From contig OX419759.1 in assembly GCA_948567375.1 (NCBI GenBank), forward strand, positions 56,831,493-56,895,492: 64,000 nucleotides of DNA. Reading direction: 5' to 3'. The stretch is from Lunularia cruciata. Taxonomy: Eukaryota; Streptophyta; Marchantiopsida; Lunulariales; Lunulariaceae. A program made the position numbers and the translations under genes. Below, piece by piece: positions 1 to 12,171 of the stretch; within the stretch, counting starts at the first letter, position 1, and every line of letters starts with the position of its first letter. The notes under the pieces were generated by a model. It ran no database searches, had not been told where the DNA came from, and saw only the letters and a list, made by a program, of their open reading frames with translations.

Positions 1-1997
1 GCAAAGAAGAAGGTGAGTTTTAGGAGAAGAAGAGGTAAAGAAAAAGATCACTCCGCAAGTTGAAGTAGTTGCGAGTGATGGAGTGGAGAAACTTCAAGAA
101 GTTGTGTGTCCTCTGTTGGTGAAGCTAGAGCACACAAAGAAGGAGATGCAGTCAAAGTGTCCGGAGGTGAAGACTATGTTGCAGGTATTAGCAAGACTAG
201 AAGAAGAGAACTCGGAGTTGAAGAAGAGTATAATCCAAGGTGAGGAGGAAAGGGAAGTACTACGAGTGGATGCAGTAGTGCAGAGTCAAGTGATTGAGAA
301 CTTGAAGAGAGAAGCAAGGTATCGAGAGGAACTTGTGAAGCAGAGTGACCTAGCGAGGGAAAGACAAGTAGCTGAGTACAAAATCTTGAAGCAGTAGTTT
401 GTTGATTCAAGACTAGAAATTATCCATGCTATGGCGAGGGTAGCAAAGAAGGAACAAGAGCTCAATAGAGTAATGGAGAGTGTAGAAGAGAAGAAGCAAT
501 TGTGGCAACGGGAGTTGACAGTGAGATATAGGGAAGGAGAGAGATTATGAGAGTTACTTCGTAATTAGGAAGAGAAGGTTGTATAGAAGGAGAAGGAGAA
601 GGAAACTATGAAAGCCGAGTTCAAAGCAGAATTGGCAATGTACCGGGAAGATTGGCTTGCAGATCCGGAGTGCAAAAGGAAGATGAGATTGGAGCCATTG
701 AAGGAGATCGTAATCAGAATGAATGCGATGCTAAGTATAGAGGCTAGTGTGCATATTGAAGAGACGAGGCTGCACGAGTTGAAGTTGTTGGTGTAGGAGA
801 CAAGGAGGAGACATGCAAAGGATACAGATTTGAATGCATTGTTGATTAGTCTCAGACCTCGTGTAGATAGGAAGATATTAGAAGTGAAAGATAATATCAT
901 GATTAGATTAGATTCGGTAAAGTTGGAGATAGATAAACTTCTAAAAGATGGTAGAGCAAAACCCAAAGTAGATGAAGTAGGAGTGCATATGTCTTTGGAG
1001 TTACCATTGGAGACATTAGAGAAGAGTGGGTCAGAAGATAAAGAGTTTGATAGATTACCCATTAGTGAAATGTTAGATCCGGAAAGAGAACTATTAGATT
1101 TGGTAGAGGATGTAGGAGTTATAAAACCCAAGGACAAAGCAATAGGAAGTAAAGTTACTTTGCGTTTGGGTTTGAAAGTTGAGGAAGAAGTAGACATTGG
1201 ATTGGATTAATAACCGATTTGAGATTTGAGTAGGTAGATATGAAGAGGTGCATTGTCATTTGGATCTGCAGGTTTGTAGAGTCAAAAGGAAGAGGTACAT
1301 TAGGAAGATAACTGTTGTTTGCTTCACTATTTAAGAGTGGCATTTGTAGTCTTATGTTGTTCAATGCTCATTATTTCTAAGAATAGATAAAGCAAAGTGC
1401 TATGAAGTAGTGCTCGTTGCTTGAGCTTGATTCCAAGTATCAGCTTTGCAATTGTGTTTGGGAGTATGTAGAGAAATTTGAAGTGCAAGTCTGTGTGTTT
1501 GTTGGATGTTGGATTCCACGGCCTTGATCTTCATTCTATGTGTTTGATCGTGAGTGAAGTGCAATTGAAGCAATGCCTTGACAAATTTGAGAGTAATTGT
1601 AGCATTGGTAGTATTCTGCATTTGTGAGTGTAGTGTGAAGTTGATGTGAAGCAATTTTGATCGAGGAAGTTGTGCCTTCAATGGAACACAATTCTGAAGC
1701 AAAGTCGTTTTGCAGTGAAGTGTCATTTTCAGGAGAGCATGAATCATCACAATCAAAATTGTTTGGAAAGATTTGATGAAGTTGTGATTAAGGAGTGCTA
1801 ATTTGTGACAAGACTAAGAATCAGTGCTTGTTACTTTCTTTTGGGTGTGGTTTCTACCTGAGAGGTTAAAGATGCAACCAAGAAGAACTACATGATACTA
1901 TTTGACTTTGTATTTGGACATTTCTGACTCATATCTCTGCGAGAACAAACTTTACTTACCTGATTACCGCAAAAGTGATATTTGCCGGGTTGTCATA
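1..1997 (+). repeat. LTR-1 copy A, 3' part of a long LTR
   Basis: This is the downstream part of a long LTR of the family called LTR-1 here; its 5' end lies left of the window. Positions 1-1210 match the coiled-coil ORF of the other copies. A TATTTAAG box sits at 1328-1335, and the sequence ends at 1997 in TTGTCATA, a one-base variant of the family terminus TTGTCACA. The stretch from about 1210 to 1997 matches 52265-53057, 59370-60172 and, reversed, 11440-12175 and 53731-54550. Boundaries of the family were set from copies with target-site duplications elsewhere in the window. With no 5' end visible, I cannot say whether this is a solo LTR or part of a full element. Confidence 0.75.
2..1210 (+). 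pseudogene. Coiled-coil ORF inside LTR-1 (copy A), C-terminal half, broken
   Basis: One reading frame runs through this stretch, interrupted by stops at 395, 548, 566, 584 and 794. The translation is very rich in Glu, Lys, Leu and Arg with heptad-like spacing, for example VCPLLVKLEHTKKEMQSK and LARLEEENSELKKS near the start, so a long coiled coil is likely. It is colinear with 51190-52265, which keeps CAG codons where this copy has TAG at 584 and 794. The function is unknown. It lies upstream of the TATA-like box of the same LTR, so it would sit in U3. It is degraded and unlikely to encode a full protein. Confidence 0.6.
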
Positions 1998-2084
1998 GCA
2001 CATGTGTGAGGAACACATTTGCTTATGTGATAGCACTTTAGTGTTTGCCACTATTATTCACTCAATTGCTACAAAATGCATATT

Positions 2085-3740
2085 CTATTTAGGGCCACCA
2101 TTACTGTGAGGTTCATTCTGCAAGGGCACTCCCTTGGTCTTGGAAATAAAGTTCCAAAAGTCTAAGCATTGCACCATGGTATGTGCTCTAGAGCAAAATG
2201 CACAATGGCCAACTTGTTGGCGTACTAGTTTGCATAATGATTTTAATTGCAAATGTGATAACATATATTGGGTCTGGGAGGCACTTTGCCTCTTCCTCCT
2301 CAAAAGGGAAAATCCTACAAGCGCTCATTGAAGTTGTTGTGTTGTGGGATGGCATCCACACCATGCACTCTCTCTTCTCAAGCTTCCTTACATCTTGTGA
2401 GTGCTTTCTAGTGAGCCATGATATATATATATATATAGTGCCCACAATAGATAGAGTAATTAGGAATGTTTGGTGTTTGGGATGGCAAATTGAGTGTTTG
2501 TGTGCACTCATTCCAAAAAAGGGTATAGAAAATCTCTCCCCAAGCAGTTGTGTCCATTGGGTTCCTCTCTTGAGTTTGTTGTGGTAAGTAAAGATTCTCC
2601 AATTGTTTTAATTTTACTCTGATGTCCTCCATCTTGGTATTGTCTATAGGAACATTGGTAGCTATAGGAGCAATAAGTTCCCATAGAGTTGGAAGAGTTA
2701 CAAGAGTAATTTTAAGCATTGCTATGGCCATGTGATTATATACAAGCATTGGTTGTGGTATTGCATATTGAGCCAATGCAATTGTGGGAGTTCCTCCATA
2801 GAAGTAACTTGGTTGTTGGAATCCATGAGTTGCAACATAGGGGTTGCACATTACATTCTCTTTAAATCATGGTATGATAGAGCAAGGGTTTGCTAAGGCC
2901 ATGTCTCACTTGTTAGCCTAAGCCCAACATTGTGCTTCCTTGAATGCTTGAGCTAGAGTAGTAGCTTTTTTCTAGATGAGGAATTTCTAGATATCCTCAA
3001 GTAATGCATTCTTAAACCAGTTGAGAGCCATGGTATGATCTAGGGCTGGTGTATTAATTGACAATATGTATTAAAACAAATGAATAAATGCTGCATGGTT
3101 TCATTGTGTCCGTTGTAGAGTCTATCTACTTTTTTCTTTAGTTGTTCATGCTACCTTGGTGAAATGTATTCTTGTTGCACTTCCACACATATCAATATGT
3201 AACTTGTTCTTGTGGTAGGAGCTAGGCCACTAAACTAGTGTTGTGCAATGGCAATGAAACATTGGCCAATTTGTCATGCCATGGCAATATTATCCATGAT
3301 ATTTTGTGCCAAATAGACATGTTCAAACATTTGAAATAATGATTCAAATTCTCCTTGCCCTATGAACACTATTGTTCCAAGGGGTACATAATTGCTTGCT
3401 CCTCTTGATGTTGATGCCATTGTAGAGCTATCTAGAGAGGTAGAAGGGGCTAAATTAGGTGGTACTTGTGCAACCATAGGGTGTTGTGATGAAGTAGATA
3501 GATTTCCATGGGCAGAAGTGCTTGCCATGAACAAAACTAGTGCCTAACCACTGATGATTTGAAGGTGTGCTTGTTAATGTGGAAGGTAATGCTTTCTCCA
3601 AATTGGGATCAATAGGACCAATAGAAGTGGGAGGTTGTACTTCCACCATACTAAAAACAGCCACATCCTTGTAGGTTATGTCCAAAACAAGCATGCCCTA
3701 AATAAGTTGTAGATGAGAGTGGAGAGGATATATGTGTCAA
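2085..3740 (-). pseudogene. Degenerate gag-like region of an LTR retrotransposon
   Basis: Read on the minus strand from 3740 leftwards, open stretches lie at 3694-3455, 3534-3274 and 2851-2408, with stops and frame changes between them. The first is Ser/Thr/Pro rich and ends in a segment on sample-like multiplication of small residues (FESLFQMFEHVYLAQNIMDN). The translation between them has a helical segment resembling the capsid region of Ty3/gypsy Gag (KKKVDRLYNGHNETMQHL). The region directly follows a primer-binding site at 3741-3759, which is where gag belongs. No zinc knuckle or pol is seen before it runs out near 2085. The gag call rests on position and weak motif resemblance. Confidence 0.45.
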
Positions 3741-3759
3741 CTAGTAGTAGCGCCAAAAA
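3741..3759 (-). other. Primer-binding site of the element at 2085-4390
   Basis: On the minus strand the bases after the LTR end are TTTTTGGCGCTACTACTAG. The TGGCGC core preceded by a T run resembles the tRNA-Asp type primer-binding site known from Athila-like plant Ty3/gypsy elements (TGGCGCCGTTGCC...). It starts directly after an LTR terminus ending in CA (3760-3761 complement). The match beyond TGGCGC is imperfect. Confidence 0.5.
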
Positions 3760-4390
3760 TGTTTGTGGGTTAATCCTATTAATCAATTGGTGGGTTAATC
3801 AATTCTATAGGTAAGGGTGTGGGACATTAAGGGATGAGGGAAGTATGGGATAATCCCATTGCACATTCTGAGAAAAAGATCCCATAGTTATCTACAGGTA
3901 GAGTTCTTCTAATGGCATATGGGCGAAGGTCCCATAGCCATCCTAGCTTAGTTGCAGGATAGGGTTAACCCTTAGATACTTAACCTAAGAATTGGCTCAT
4001 AGGTCTGTCTCCTTTTGAGTCCTTCACCTTAATTGGTTGTCACCTAGCTCCTAACCCTTCATCTTGAATAGGTTACAACCCTGACATTGTTAGAGCATTG
4101 TCTTAGCTTTAATTACCTACCTAATTAGTTCCTTTATGCATTATCCTACAAAGGACTCATCTTTTATATATATATATATGTCTCATGTAGAGGAATTCTC
4201 TTGCACCAATATACATCCTACACATCCCACACCTCCACTTATTAGGCCTGTAGGTGCCCTACCTGCATGTCACACACAATTGGATCCCATAATGGGCCTG
4301 CTTCCTATGCTTTTGGTACAGTATGCAGAGAGCAATTCCTATTTTAGACCAGGCTTCTTTTTGACCATCAACCCAAACTAATTTTGCTCA
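3760..4390 (-). repeat. Probable 5' LTR of the gag-like element (minus)
   Basis: The LTR terminus reads ...CCCACAAACA on the minus strand and abuts the primer-binding site. A run giving TATATATATAAAA on the minus strand (4163-4180) could be the TATA box, placing transcription start near 4130. The outer boundary near 4390 is a guess because I found no matching second LTR. The interior shows short internal repeats such as GGGTTAATC and ATCCCATAG. Confidence 0.4.
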
Positions 4391-6304
4391 ATCAATGAAT
4401 GCTCTTTGGTGGTTCTAGAGAAGCAAATACAAACTTGTAGGAGCTTTACATTCAAGTATTCCCTCACTTACAAGATACCCAACTCTTATATGATCAAGTG
4501 CCATAACTGTCTCTTGTATGATCAAGTGCTATGATTAGGAGTACAACTCAGACATTAGCATGGATGACACAATTGATAGCCATTCTATTCATACTCAAGT
4601 TGAGCAAGCGTGTAGTTAAAGGATTTCTTGTACCTTATCCAGGAGAATTTGGGTAAGCAGACTCATATTTCCCACAACAATATATGAGGATTTATGTTAT
4701 GTTATTAAGCATGACAAGGTCACTCCTATATTTATTTGATTCTAGAACCAGGCAAAATTGATTGTGCCTACCAACACCCTACTATGTTGGCTATCCCTCA
4801 ACTTTTAAGGTCCCACACCAATGGTTGTTATGTGTGCTAATATGGAGCCAACAAGGATTCTTGAACCATTGGACTCACTTCCCATGGGTATGATGGAACA
4901 ACAAAAAGATAGATTGGATTAGGAGGTATCTCACATGTATGGGGTATATCATTTCTCTCATGAGAAGAAGCCACACAATGGGCTTGAGGTACAACTCCAT
5001 CCTATGGGAATAAAGGAGACCATGGGCATGTAAGAAAGTGGTTGGCAATAGTGGTACATTACTTATGATATAGTGGTATTCCAAGCAGTGGTTTATAGCG
5101 AGACTTTAGCCAAGTTACACAATTGCTTGGGTTAAGACTATAAAGATGAAAGTGCTTGTAACTCCTTTACATAGATGATCACAAATAGATGATTACATAG
5201 ATTACATACAAGAACTTTCATGTAACTCATGCATCAGGCCATCATGTGGGGTTTTCCTCTAGGAAGGACCTTGGAGTTAACACACATTGATGTAAGGGAT
5301 ACTATATTTAAGGACTACAAAGAGAGAGATTGGATAGGAACATACTACCATACAAGGTCAAAATTCTTCCCTTGCTCAAATTAGAAGGGTAAGAAGATGA
5401 GGCAGTACTAGGAGGCTTGCTCGAAGTGCAAGATCTTTGGAAAGGGTTGTGTCAACCAAGCAAAAGTACCAAATCTGAGGGCAATAAACCATTGATAGGA
5501 TGGTTTAGCAATTCAGGATGGAGTAAGGATTATGGGATCCTATATTGTGGGTCTTGTGGATAAATTGTTTACAGGTTGACCAAGTTCAAGTGTAGGAAAT
5601 AGAAATGTTTCAACATCCTCCTCTACGTGATGTGTAGTTAAAGAAGTATGGGTGTAATCTTCTATGGCTTTATACTATAGCAAAAGAGTAGGTGGTAATT
5701 AGAGGTTCAGTGGCACTTTGATGATATCAAGTATGTATATCTAGAGTTGTAACATTTAAGAAAGAAGAGCCAATTGGCATTTATGATGCAAGCAAGAAAA
5801 GGAGGCGGTGGCTGCAGTTACAGAAGTGATTATGGTAGATAGAAAATTATTTTTAGGGTTAGAGTAGCTATTCAAGTAAGGTTTTTACCCCATAGTAGGT
5901 TAATCTTCTAACTTAGAGTCTATGATAGAGGATTCTTATGAAGGCAAATTCAATTGTAGGACTATGTTTACCCAAACAATGTTTTGTTCACCTATGGGCT
6001 AAAGAAGGGACCAATTGTGACTATAGGGATTGGTCTTTACTCCCTTAATAAGGTTGTATTATTTGTACAAGACCCAGGATTGAGGTATCTAGGCTTAGTA
6101 AACATACCCTTAATCTGCCTTAATGTATATGTGTGCATGAAAGTGTAAGTGTGATTCTTGTTAAGCCATGTATGGTATGTTATGTTGCACTATTTGCGTA
6201 AGTGAGAGACAATATCATAGAAAGGCTAATAGAACTCTATTACAAGAGTAAGAAGGACCATACCAAGGAGGCCAAAGAGCTCACAAGAGTGCTAGACCTA
6301 AGAG
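4391..6304. other. Unassigned decayed sequence
   Basis: No reading frame longer than about 70 codons and no motif I recognise. Short open stretches on the plus strand, around 5400-5480 and 5850-6110, may be remnants of a retroelement, but nothing identifies them. The composition resembles the surrounding repeats. Confidence 0.3.
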
Positions 6305-7240
6305 CTATCTCAAAGGGTAAGTGTCTATAGGAAATTCCCATACATGAATGGATTTATGATCAGCTACAGAATTCCTGTTAACATCTCCTTCCCAAGCCAA
6401 GTAAATGGCTAGTAGTGCAAGGATTTTATCAACATTCTCCATCCACCATAGCATCCCATACTCCCAACTTTGAGACTGAACTAACCCACCAACATCTGGC
6501 AAGTGAGGAAGGAGGCCCTAGCCATGCTTGATGTACCTACTACAACCACTCATCAATGAAGACCCAATGCTTGAGTGCATTGCAAAGTGATTGATATGCA
6601 CTATTGGTAATAGGATGTGAGCATGGTTGAAGAGATAACTAGTGCTCCTCTCCTCTATAAAAAAACCTTCATGTTGCATCCTTGAGGAGACCATGAAAAT
6701 GGTGATGTTGGTGCCCAAAAATCACAATTACTAGAGAAATAAAGGTATCCAAGGATACCCAAGTGCATAGGAGTCCTCCTTGCATCTAGAGGTAATTGTT
6801 GATACTGATCCCGCCTGTACACTTGCTAGTGTCAAGGACTCCAACCATAAAGGGTTTGCCACCACCACATCATGTATGATGTGCCGACCATCCATGAAAG
6901 TAACTTTATCCACTTGCACCCTACAGATAGGTGGTCCTAGTAGATCTAACCATTGCTCAATCTGAACCTAGGCCCATTTAATATGTAAGATCTGAGCTAT
7001 TATATCACAAAGTGCATCATGGACTCTGGTGAGCTCCTCACATACTACACATAATAGAAAGCATACCCTTGCATGTCATAAGGGGAACCACAAACACACT
7101 AGTTTGGCAGCCCTATGAGATCTGGATGTGGGAGGCCCAACCTCATCAAAGTGTTGTGGTAAATTCCTCAAAAGTAAATTTGAAGTCATCAATAAGTGTG
7201 AAGCCTAAAGCCTAACTCTAGTAGACAAAGTAGATAACCT
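6305..7240 (-). pseudogene. Fragment with VDKV...DVVVANP motif (copy 1)
   Basis: On the minus strand the translation around 7050-6735 contains TRVHDALCDIIAQIL, then VQIEQW, then VDKVTFMDGRHIIHDVVVANP. The same order of motifs recurs at 23433-23080 (RVHDAIRDSMAQIL, VQIERW, TDIVIFKDGRHALYDVVMANP). Two diverged copies of one coding repeat are therefore present. The D-x-V...DVV.A.P arrangement resembles the tail region of proteins encoded by some plant reverse-transcriptase-type repeats, and loosely a nuclease fold, but I cannot assign it. Open stretches at 6718-6518 and 6502-6305 may be its continuation. Stops and frame changes show it is dead. Confidence 0.4.
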
Positions 7241-9689
7241 CTTCTTAGGCATGTCCTTGTGTTTGATCTAACTCTAATATTAATTTTCTTTCTCCTTCCA
7301 TCCCCACTCAAGGTCATTTGCTTATCACAACTTTAAATTTCTAGAAATAAACATTGCATCAGATTATTTCCCCTCCTTCCTTCTTGATTTCCACCCAACC
7401 TCTTTTTTGAGATTTCACTTCCAATCCTTGGTTTATGTCCAACTTTCCAAATCCTCCTTACTCAAACTATTATTATCTTATCTGCAATTCCAGTAATTAG
7501 CAGTCCTCCTCTTTGACTGCCTTAGCATATGTGATTCTAGTCATTTGCAATACTATTTCTTTCTCTTGAAGCAATACTTTAGTATTCTGGCTGTATTTTA
7601 GTGCATCCATACTCACCTAAGCATAATAAAATATTAGTCTCTAATACAACTATGTAAGTTAACTCCTATAATGTTTGTCCATAGGCATGAATCCCACAGC
7701 TATACTCTAGTACTTTGGATGTACTTTAGTGTGTCACTACTCACTTGAGCTCAACAGAATACTCCTTTCTAATATGCCTCACTAATATGTAAAGTACCCC
7801 TTGAAAAGGTTTTCCATAAGCATAACATTTTCCACAACTTTTTCTCTTCTTCTCTCCTCATAACTTTTTGGATTTGTTGATATTACATTGCATTTACAAA
7901 CAAATGCCAAATTCCATCCAAGTTACTGCCGTTTTAGAAATCACTTGCCTAGAATTTGCTCTATCTATAGTCCTTGATCTCTTGCCCAAACTTAAATTGC
8001 TCACACCCTCAAATTCTGCACTAAATTCAGTGCAAACACTTTTTATTGCCAAAGAGGATAGATTAGGTAGTCCTTGTAATCAATTGCACTCAAACAAACG
8101 GCTAGTAGGCTCAAAAATATAACCCATAGGAAAGGGAGAAAAGGTATACAAGCCAAATGGTGCAAAAAGACAAGAAGAGTTCAAGACCCCACAAAAAGGG
8201 AAAAATAGTAAGGAGAAACTAAAGCCAATGCCCAATTGGCATAAAGAATAAAGCACTCTGTAGAATAACCAACATTAGAAATTTACAAACTAAGTGATAT
8301 AAGAACTATAACTGCATAGTTTGACATAGTTTCTCCAATGGTATGTTTGACAAAACTGAAAAAGGGGGGGGAGCAACATTGATGGAATGGTTGTGCCCAC
8401 TATTGATGCCCATTGATGAAGACTCAAAGCATGAGATCTCTCTAGGGTGACAAAGGGTGATCCTTCATTAAAAATATGAAGTAAGCATGATAGGTGAGAA
8501 AGCCAAGGTGCCTCCCTGCTAGAATGATCCCCATGCCACCTTGTAATAACTCAATGTCTACATACTAATTTTATAATTGGTAAGAACAGGTCATTCCCAC
8601 AAGGATATGGGTTGGAAATGGCTAGAAGTGAAGACAGAAAGTGTCATATTGTCACAATCATCTTTTATCATGTGTTAAACTTCTTGGGCAGGAATTATTC
8701 CCCAAAAGAGTGCAGTGTTACCCATGGCAATGTACTATAGAGAAGCTAAAGCAATCAATTCATTTCCACAAAAGATGATGCTCCTAAAGGTGATGGTCAA
8801 TTGGCACCAAAAATTTCTCCTTTGCAATTGCCTATGTTATGCATACTTCAATGCTAGTGAGAACATTTTACCGTTCCAAGAAGGCATTCCCATTGCTACA
8901 TCATAGGTTTGTGACATACTAGAATTTTTGTCATATGTGGTACTTTATAGTACTCACAATCCTTTGGACCAGTCAACGCATTGCCCCAATCCTTTGGAAC
9001 CCCCAGAGATCCAACACCTTGGTCAAGCTTGAATGGCTTCCGGCATTCTAGCAATTGCATTCCTACTTCAAGTTCCTCATCACTGCTCAATCAAGCTATC
9101 ATGAAACATACACAACATTGACATTGATACACTAAGGATCATGGAGGTCCCCATTCATCTATCTCAAGACAAAAACCAATTTGTATACACCTTGGCAATT
9201 TGACTAAGCATGCTTAAATTGGACAAAAAGGTGTGATTTAGAATTTTAAGATTGAACCTATATTACAATGGGGTGAATCCCCTTATAACTTCCACTACAA
9301 GAAGATAAGATGAATCTAATGGCCATAAGCCAATGAGATCCCTTCATTAACTCTACTTCTATCAATGTTATGTAACTACTTATGTAACTTACTTTACCTT
9401 ATGTAAATACTTTATCTTCTTGATTAACTATGTGATGACATGGAATACATGTCAAAAATCTTGCTATACACTCTATATGACATGTTGTTCTATAATTACA
9501 TTTGGGATAATGGTCCCCATAAATTATGTCCACTATAATGGCCATGACCAAGCAAAAGGTTATACAAATGACAAACACAAAGGTCTTACAAACATTAAGG
9601 TGTAAGTTATGAATAGAATATTTATACATATATGTACACTATACAAGCATTGTTTATTGGTTTGACCTACCTTCACCTCAATAGATTCA
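7241..9689. other. Unassigned AT-rich decayed sequence
   Basis: No convincing coding region is visible on either strand. It contains the diverged tandem duplication at 7572-7830. Open stretches such as 7868-8122, 8715-8906 and 9090-8896 are short, have no motif and occur at about the rate expected by chance. Confidence 0.3.
7572..7830. repeat. Diverged two-copy tandem repeat, about 128 bp unit
   Basis: The unit beginning CAATACTTTAGTATTCTGG near 7572 recurs near 7700 as CTATACTCTAGTACTTTGG. Both continue through TTTTAGTGC(A/T), ACTCAC(C/T)T(A/G)AGC, TAATA(C/T), ATGTAA and CCATA(A/G)GCAT in the same order. The copies are clearly diverged. Confidence 0.55.
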
Positions 9690-11434
9690 TACTAGCCCAT
9701 CTGCCTGATCTGCAACATCTGCAACTTCCTTAGTCAGGGTAGCTAACATTTCTTGGAATTTGGTGTTGGTGTGCTTCTTGAGTCTATTCATCAGTTTGTT
9801 CAATTGATCATTGGGGTAGGCCTTTGCCTCCAATGTGTAGATTTTGTACTTCAAATCTCTTATCTTTGCTTGATAATTCTAAATCAGAATTGACATCTAG
9901 ACCTGGGTGATCATCTACTACACTACATCCTCAATGATCATGAGGATCCGCATCTCCTCCACCTCCAGTGCATCTTTGATAGATATCAGCTTCATGTCAT
10001 ACCTAGTCACACCTAGTCACACCAAGAGGATCTTCTCCCGATCCTTTTGTTCCTTGGCCATTTTGGTCATTTCTAGAATGTGATGCTCAACTTTTCTCCC
10101 ACAATTCTGATGTGTTGTTTCCACCTAGGAAACACAAAGTTGTATTATAGCCAATTCCTCTCACATTGTGGAGATTTCTACATTCTTAGTACTTATCTGC
10201 TCCTCTTGTGCTTGTTTGTACTCCAAAAAGGTTTGTTTTTGCTGGTCCACCCCTAACTTCAATACCCAAATGTTGACCTTTGCCAACCACTATTTTTGTG
10301 TTGTGCTTGGTCCAACATTCATTTTCATTTTTCTTCCATTGGTTGCCAATGGTGGACTAGTAGACACACTCCTCCCATTTCTTCTTCAATTCTTCATTCT
10401 TGGTTTTGAGTTCCTTCTCAAACTCAAGGACTCTCTAGGCAATGCCACTTAGGGCTTGCTCCATTAGTGGTACAACCTAAGAAAACATTAATTGTTCCTT
10501 ATGGGCTTGTGATAGTCTATTTTTTGCCTCCATACTGTCCCTCTTCACATGCTGCATTGTTTGGTGTAGGAATTCCACCACAAATTTTGGGTCATTTAGC
10601 TCATGGTAGGAAGGGAGAAATTCCTCCATCATTGTGAGTGCAGGTCTTAGCTCATTCAAAATCCACCAAGACATCCAAAGGCTTTTTGGCAAAATGGTTA
10701 ATTCTTCTCTTTGATTTTTTCTTCAAATGCTGGTGGTATTGACATTGGGGATCTCTCTTGTTCTAGTCGGACATCATCAGCATTGGCCCAAGGCACATTT
10801 CCTTCTTCCTCTTGAGTAACCATCAGGGTGCTCCTCCCTTTTGGCACCTCTTCAAAGTGGGATGCTACCTCTCCTTCACACTACTCTTGTTCTTTATCCT
10901 TGCCTGAATAGAGTTCTCATGTTTGGTGTGCATCTCTTTTGCCATCAAAGGTGTTCCTTCACTTTTGGACTTATTCTTTGCCTTCATTATGGGTCTGTTT
11001 GTAAAGGGGATCCCTTCTAATCTTGTAATAGAAGGTCTCTCTTCTTCTTTAGGCACCTTCCCATCAGGTTGGCTTTGGACCCGATGTCTCCAAAAGCTCA
11101 CCTCTGCTCAAACTCCCACTGGCTCAAGGATCAACATATTCTTGCTATGCCCTCTTAATTGTGAAATTGGGATGGCATCATCCTCTATTATTGTAGCTAT
11201 CCTCACCTCAAAAGACTAAGTGTCTTCATGCTACTTTTTTCTCCCCACTTCAACAAGGGTGGATTTTACTCTCTCCATTTGACCAACCCCAGTCCCCACC
11301 TTCTTCATCCAATGATAATTCAGTATGAGAGAATGATAGGAATTTTCTTGGTGATGGTGACATGTGCTCTAGCATCCTCCCATAGCTTTCTTCTTCCATG
11401 GAAGCCTTGCACTTCTCCATATCTTTGATAGTAT
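9690..11434 (-). pseudogene. ORF-a, C-terminal coiled-coil part (interrupted)
   Basis: Minus-strand reading from 11434 leftwards gives an acidic linker (LDTIKDMEKCKASMEEESYG, LSLDEEGGDWGW), then a charged helical region with MEEFLPSYHELND, AKNRLSQAHKEQLMFS and VLEFEKELKTKNEELKKKWEE. After a frame change, more coiled coil continues to about 9690. Several stops are present. The right end abuts one copy of the duplication CAAGG (11435-11439) next to a solo LTR, and the other copy is at 22171-22175. The reading frame is open across the junction once the inserted DNA and one duplication are ignored, so this is the downstream half of the ORF whose upstream half is at 22942-22176. Function unknown. 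Confidence 0.6.
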
Positions 11435-12171
11435 CAAGGTGTGACAAATCTCACTTTTGAGTAATCAGTAAGTAAAGTTGGTTCCCACAAAGTAAAAGAT
11501 AACAATTCAGTTCTTCTTTTCTTCTGTAATCTCTCCTGTAGAAACCACTCCCAAAAGAGAGTAACAAGCACTAATTTGCAATGTTTTCAAAAATTACACT
11601 CCTATAATCACAACTCCATCAAATCTTTCCAAGATTCTAGATCTTGATTTTGATCATTCAGATTCTTTCAAAGAAGGTTACTTCACTATAAAAAATCTCG
11701 CCTCAGAATTGTGTTCCATTCCTCCAGTAAAGGCACAACTTCCTTGATCAAAATTGCTTTGCATCAACTCGTACTGGGCTCACCAATGTAGAATACTACT
11801 AACACTACAATTCCTCACAGATCTATCAAGGCATTGATTTGATTACTATCCACTCATGATCAAACACACAAAATGAAATCAACACTACTGAATCCAACAT
11901 CCAACAAGCTCATTGACTTCCACTTCAAAATTCTCCAAACACTCACAAACACACACACAAGATGGATACTCGGATTAAGTTGAAATGATGAGCACTAAGT
12001 TACAACACTTTGCTTTACTCAACTTCAAAAATACAAATACTAAACAACCACACACTGCAAATGCTTTTTTTAAATAGGTTGAGCACTTCAATAGTTATCT
12101 AACTAAAATACCAGTTCCTAACAATCTCCATATCTAAAATGGCATATTTGTCAATTCAAATCTCAAACTGG

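Noticed and set aside
1805-1997. A shorter (about 190 bp) repeat with TTGTGACAA...TTGTCACA ends as a MITE
   Set aside because: TGTGACAA also occurs inside other LTR-1 copies (for example 59981), but the proven duplications lie at the outer LTR ends, not around this segment.
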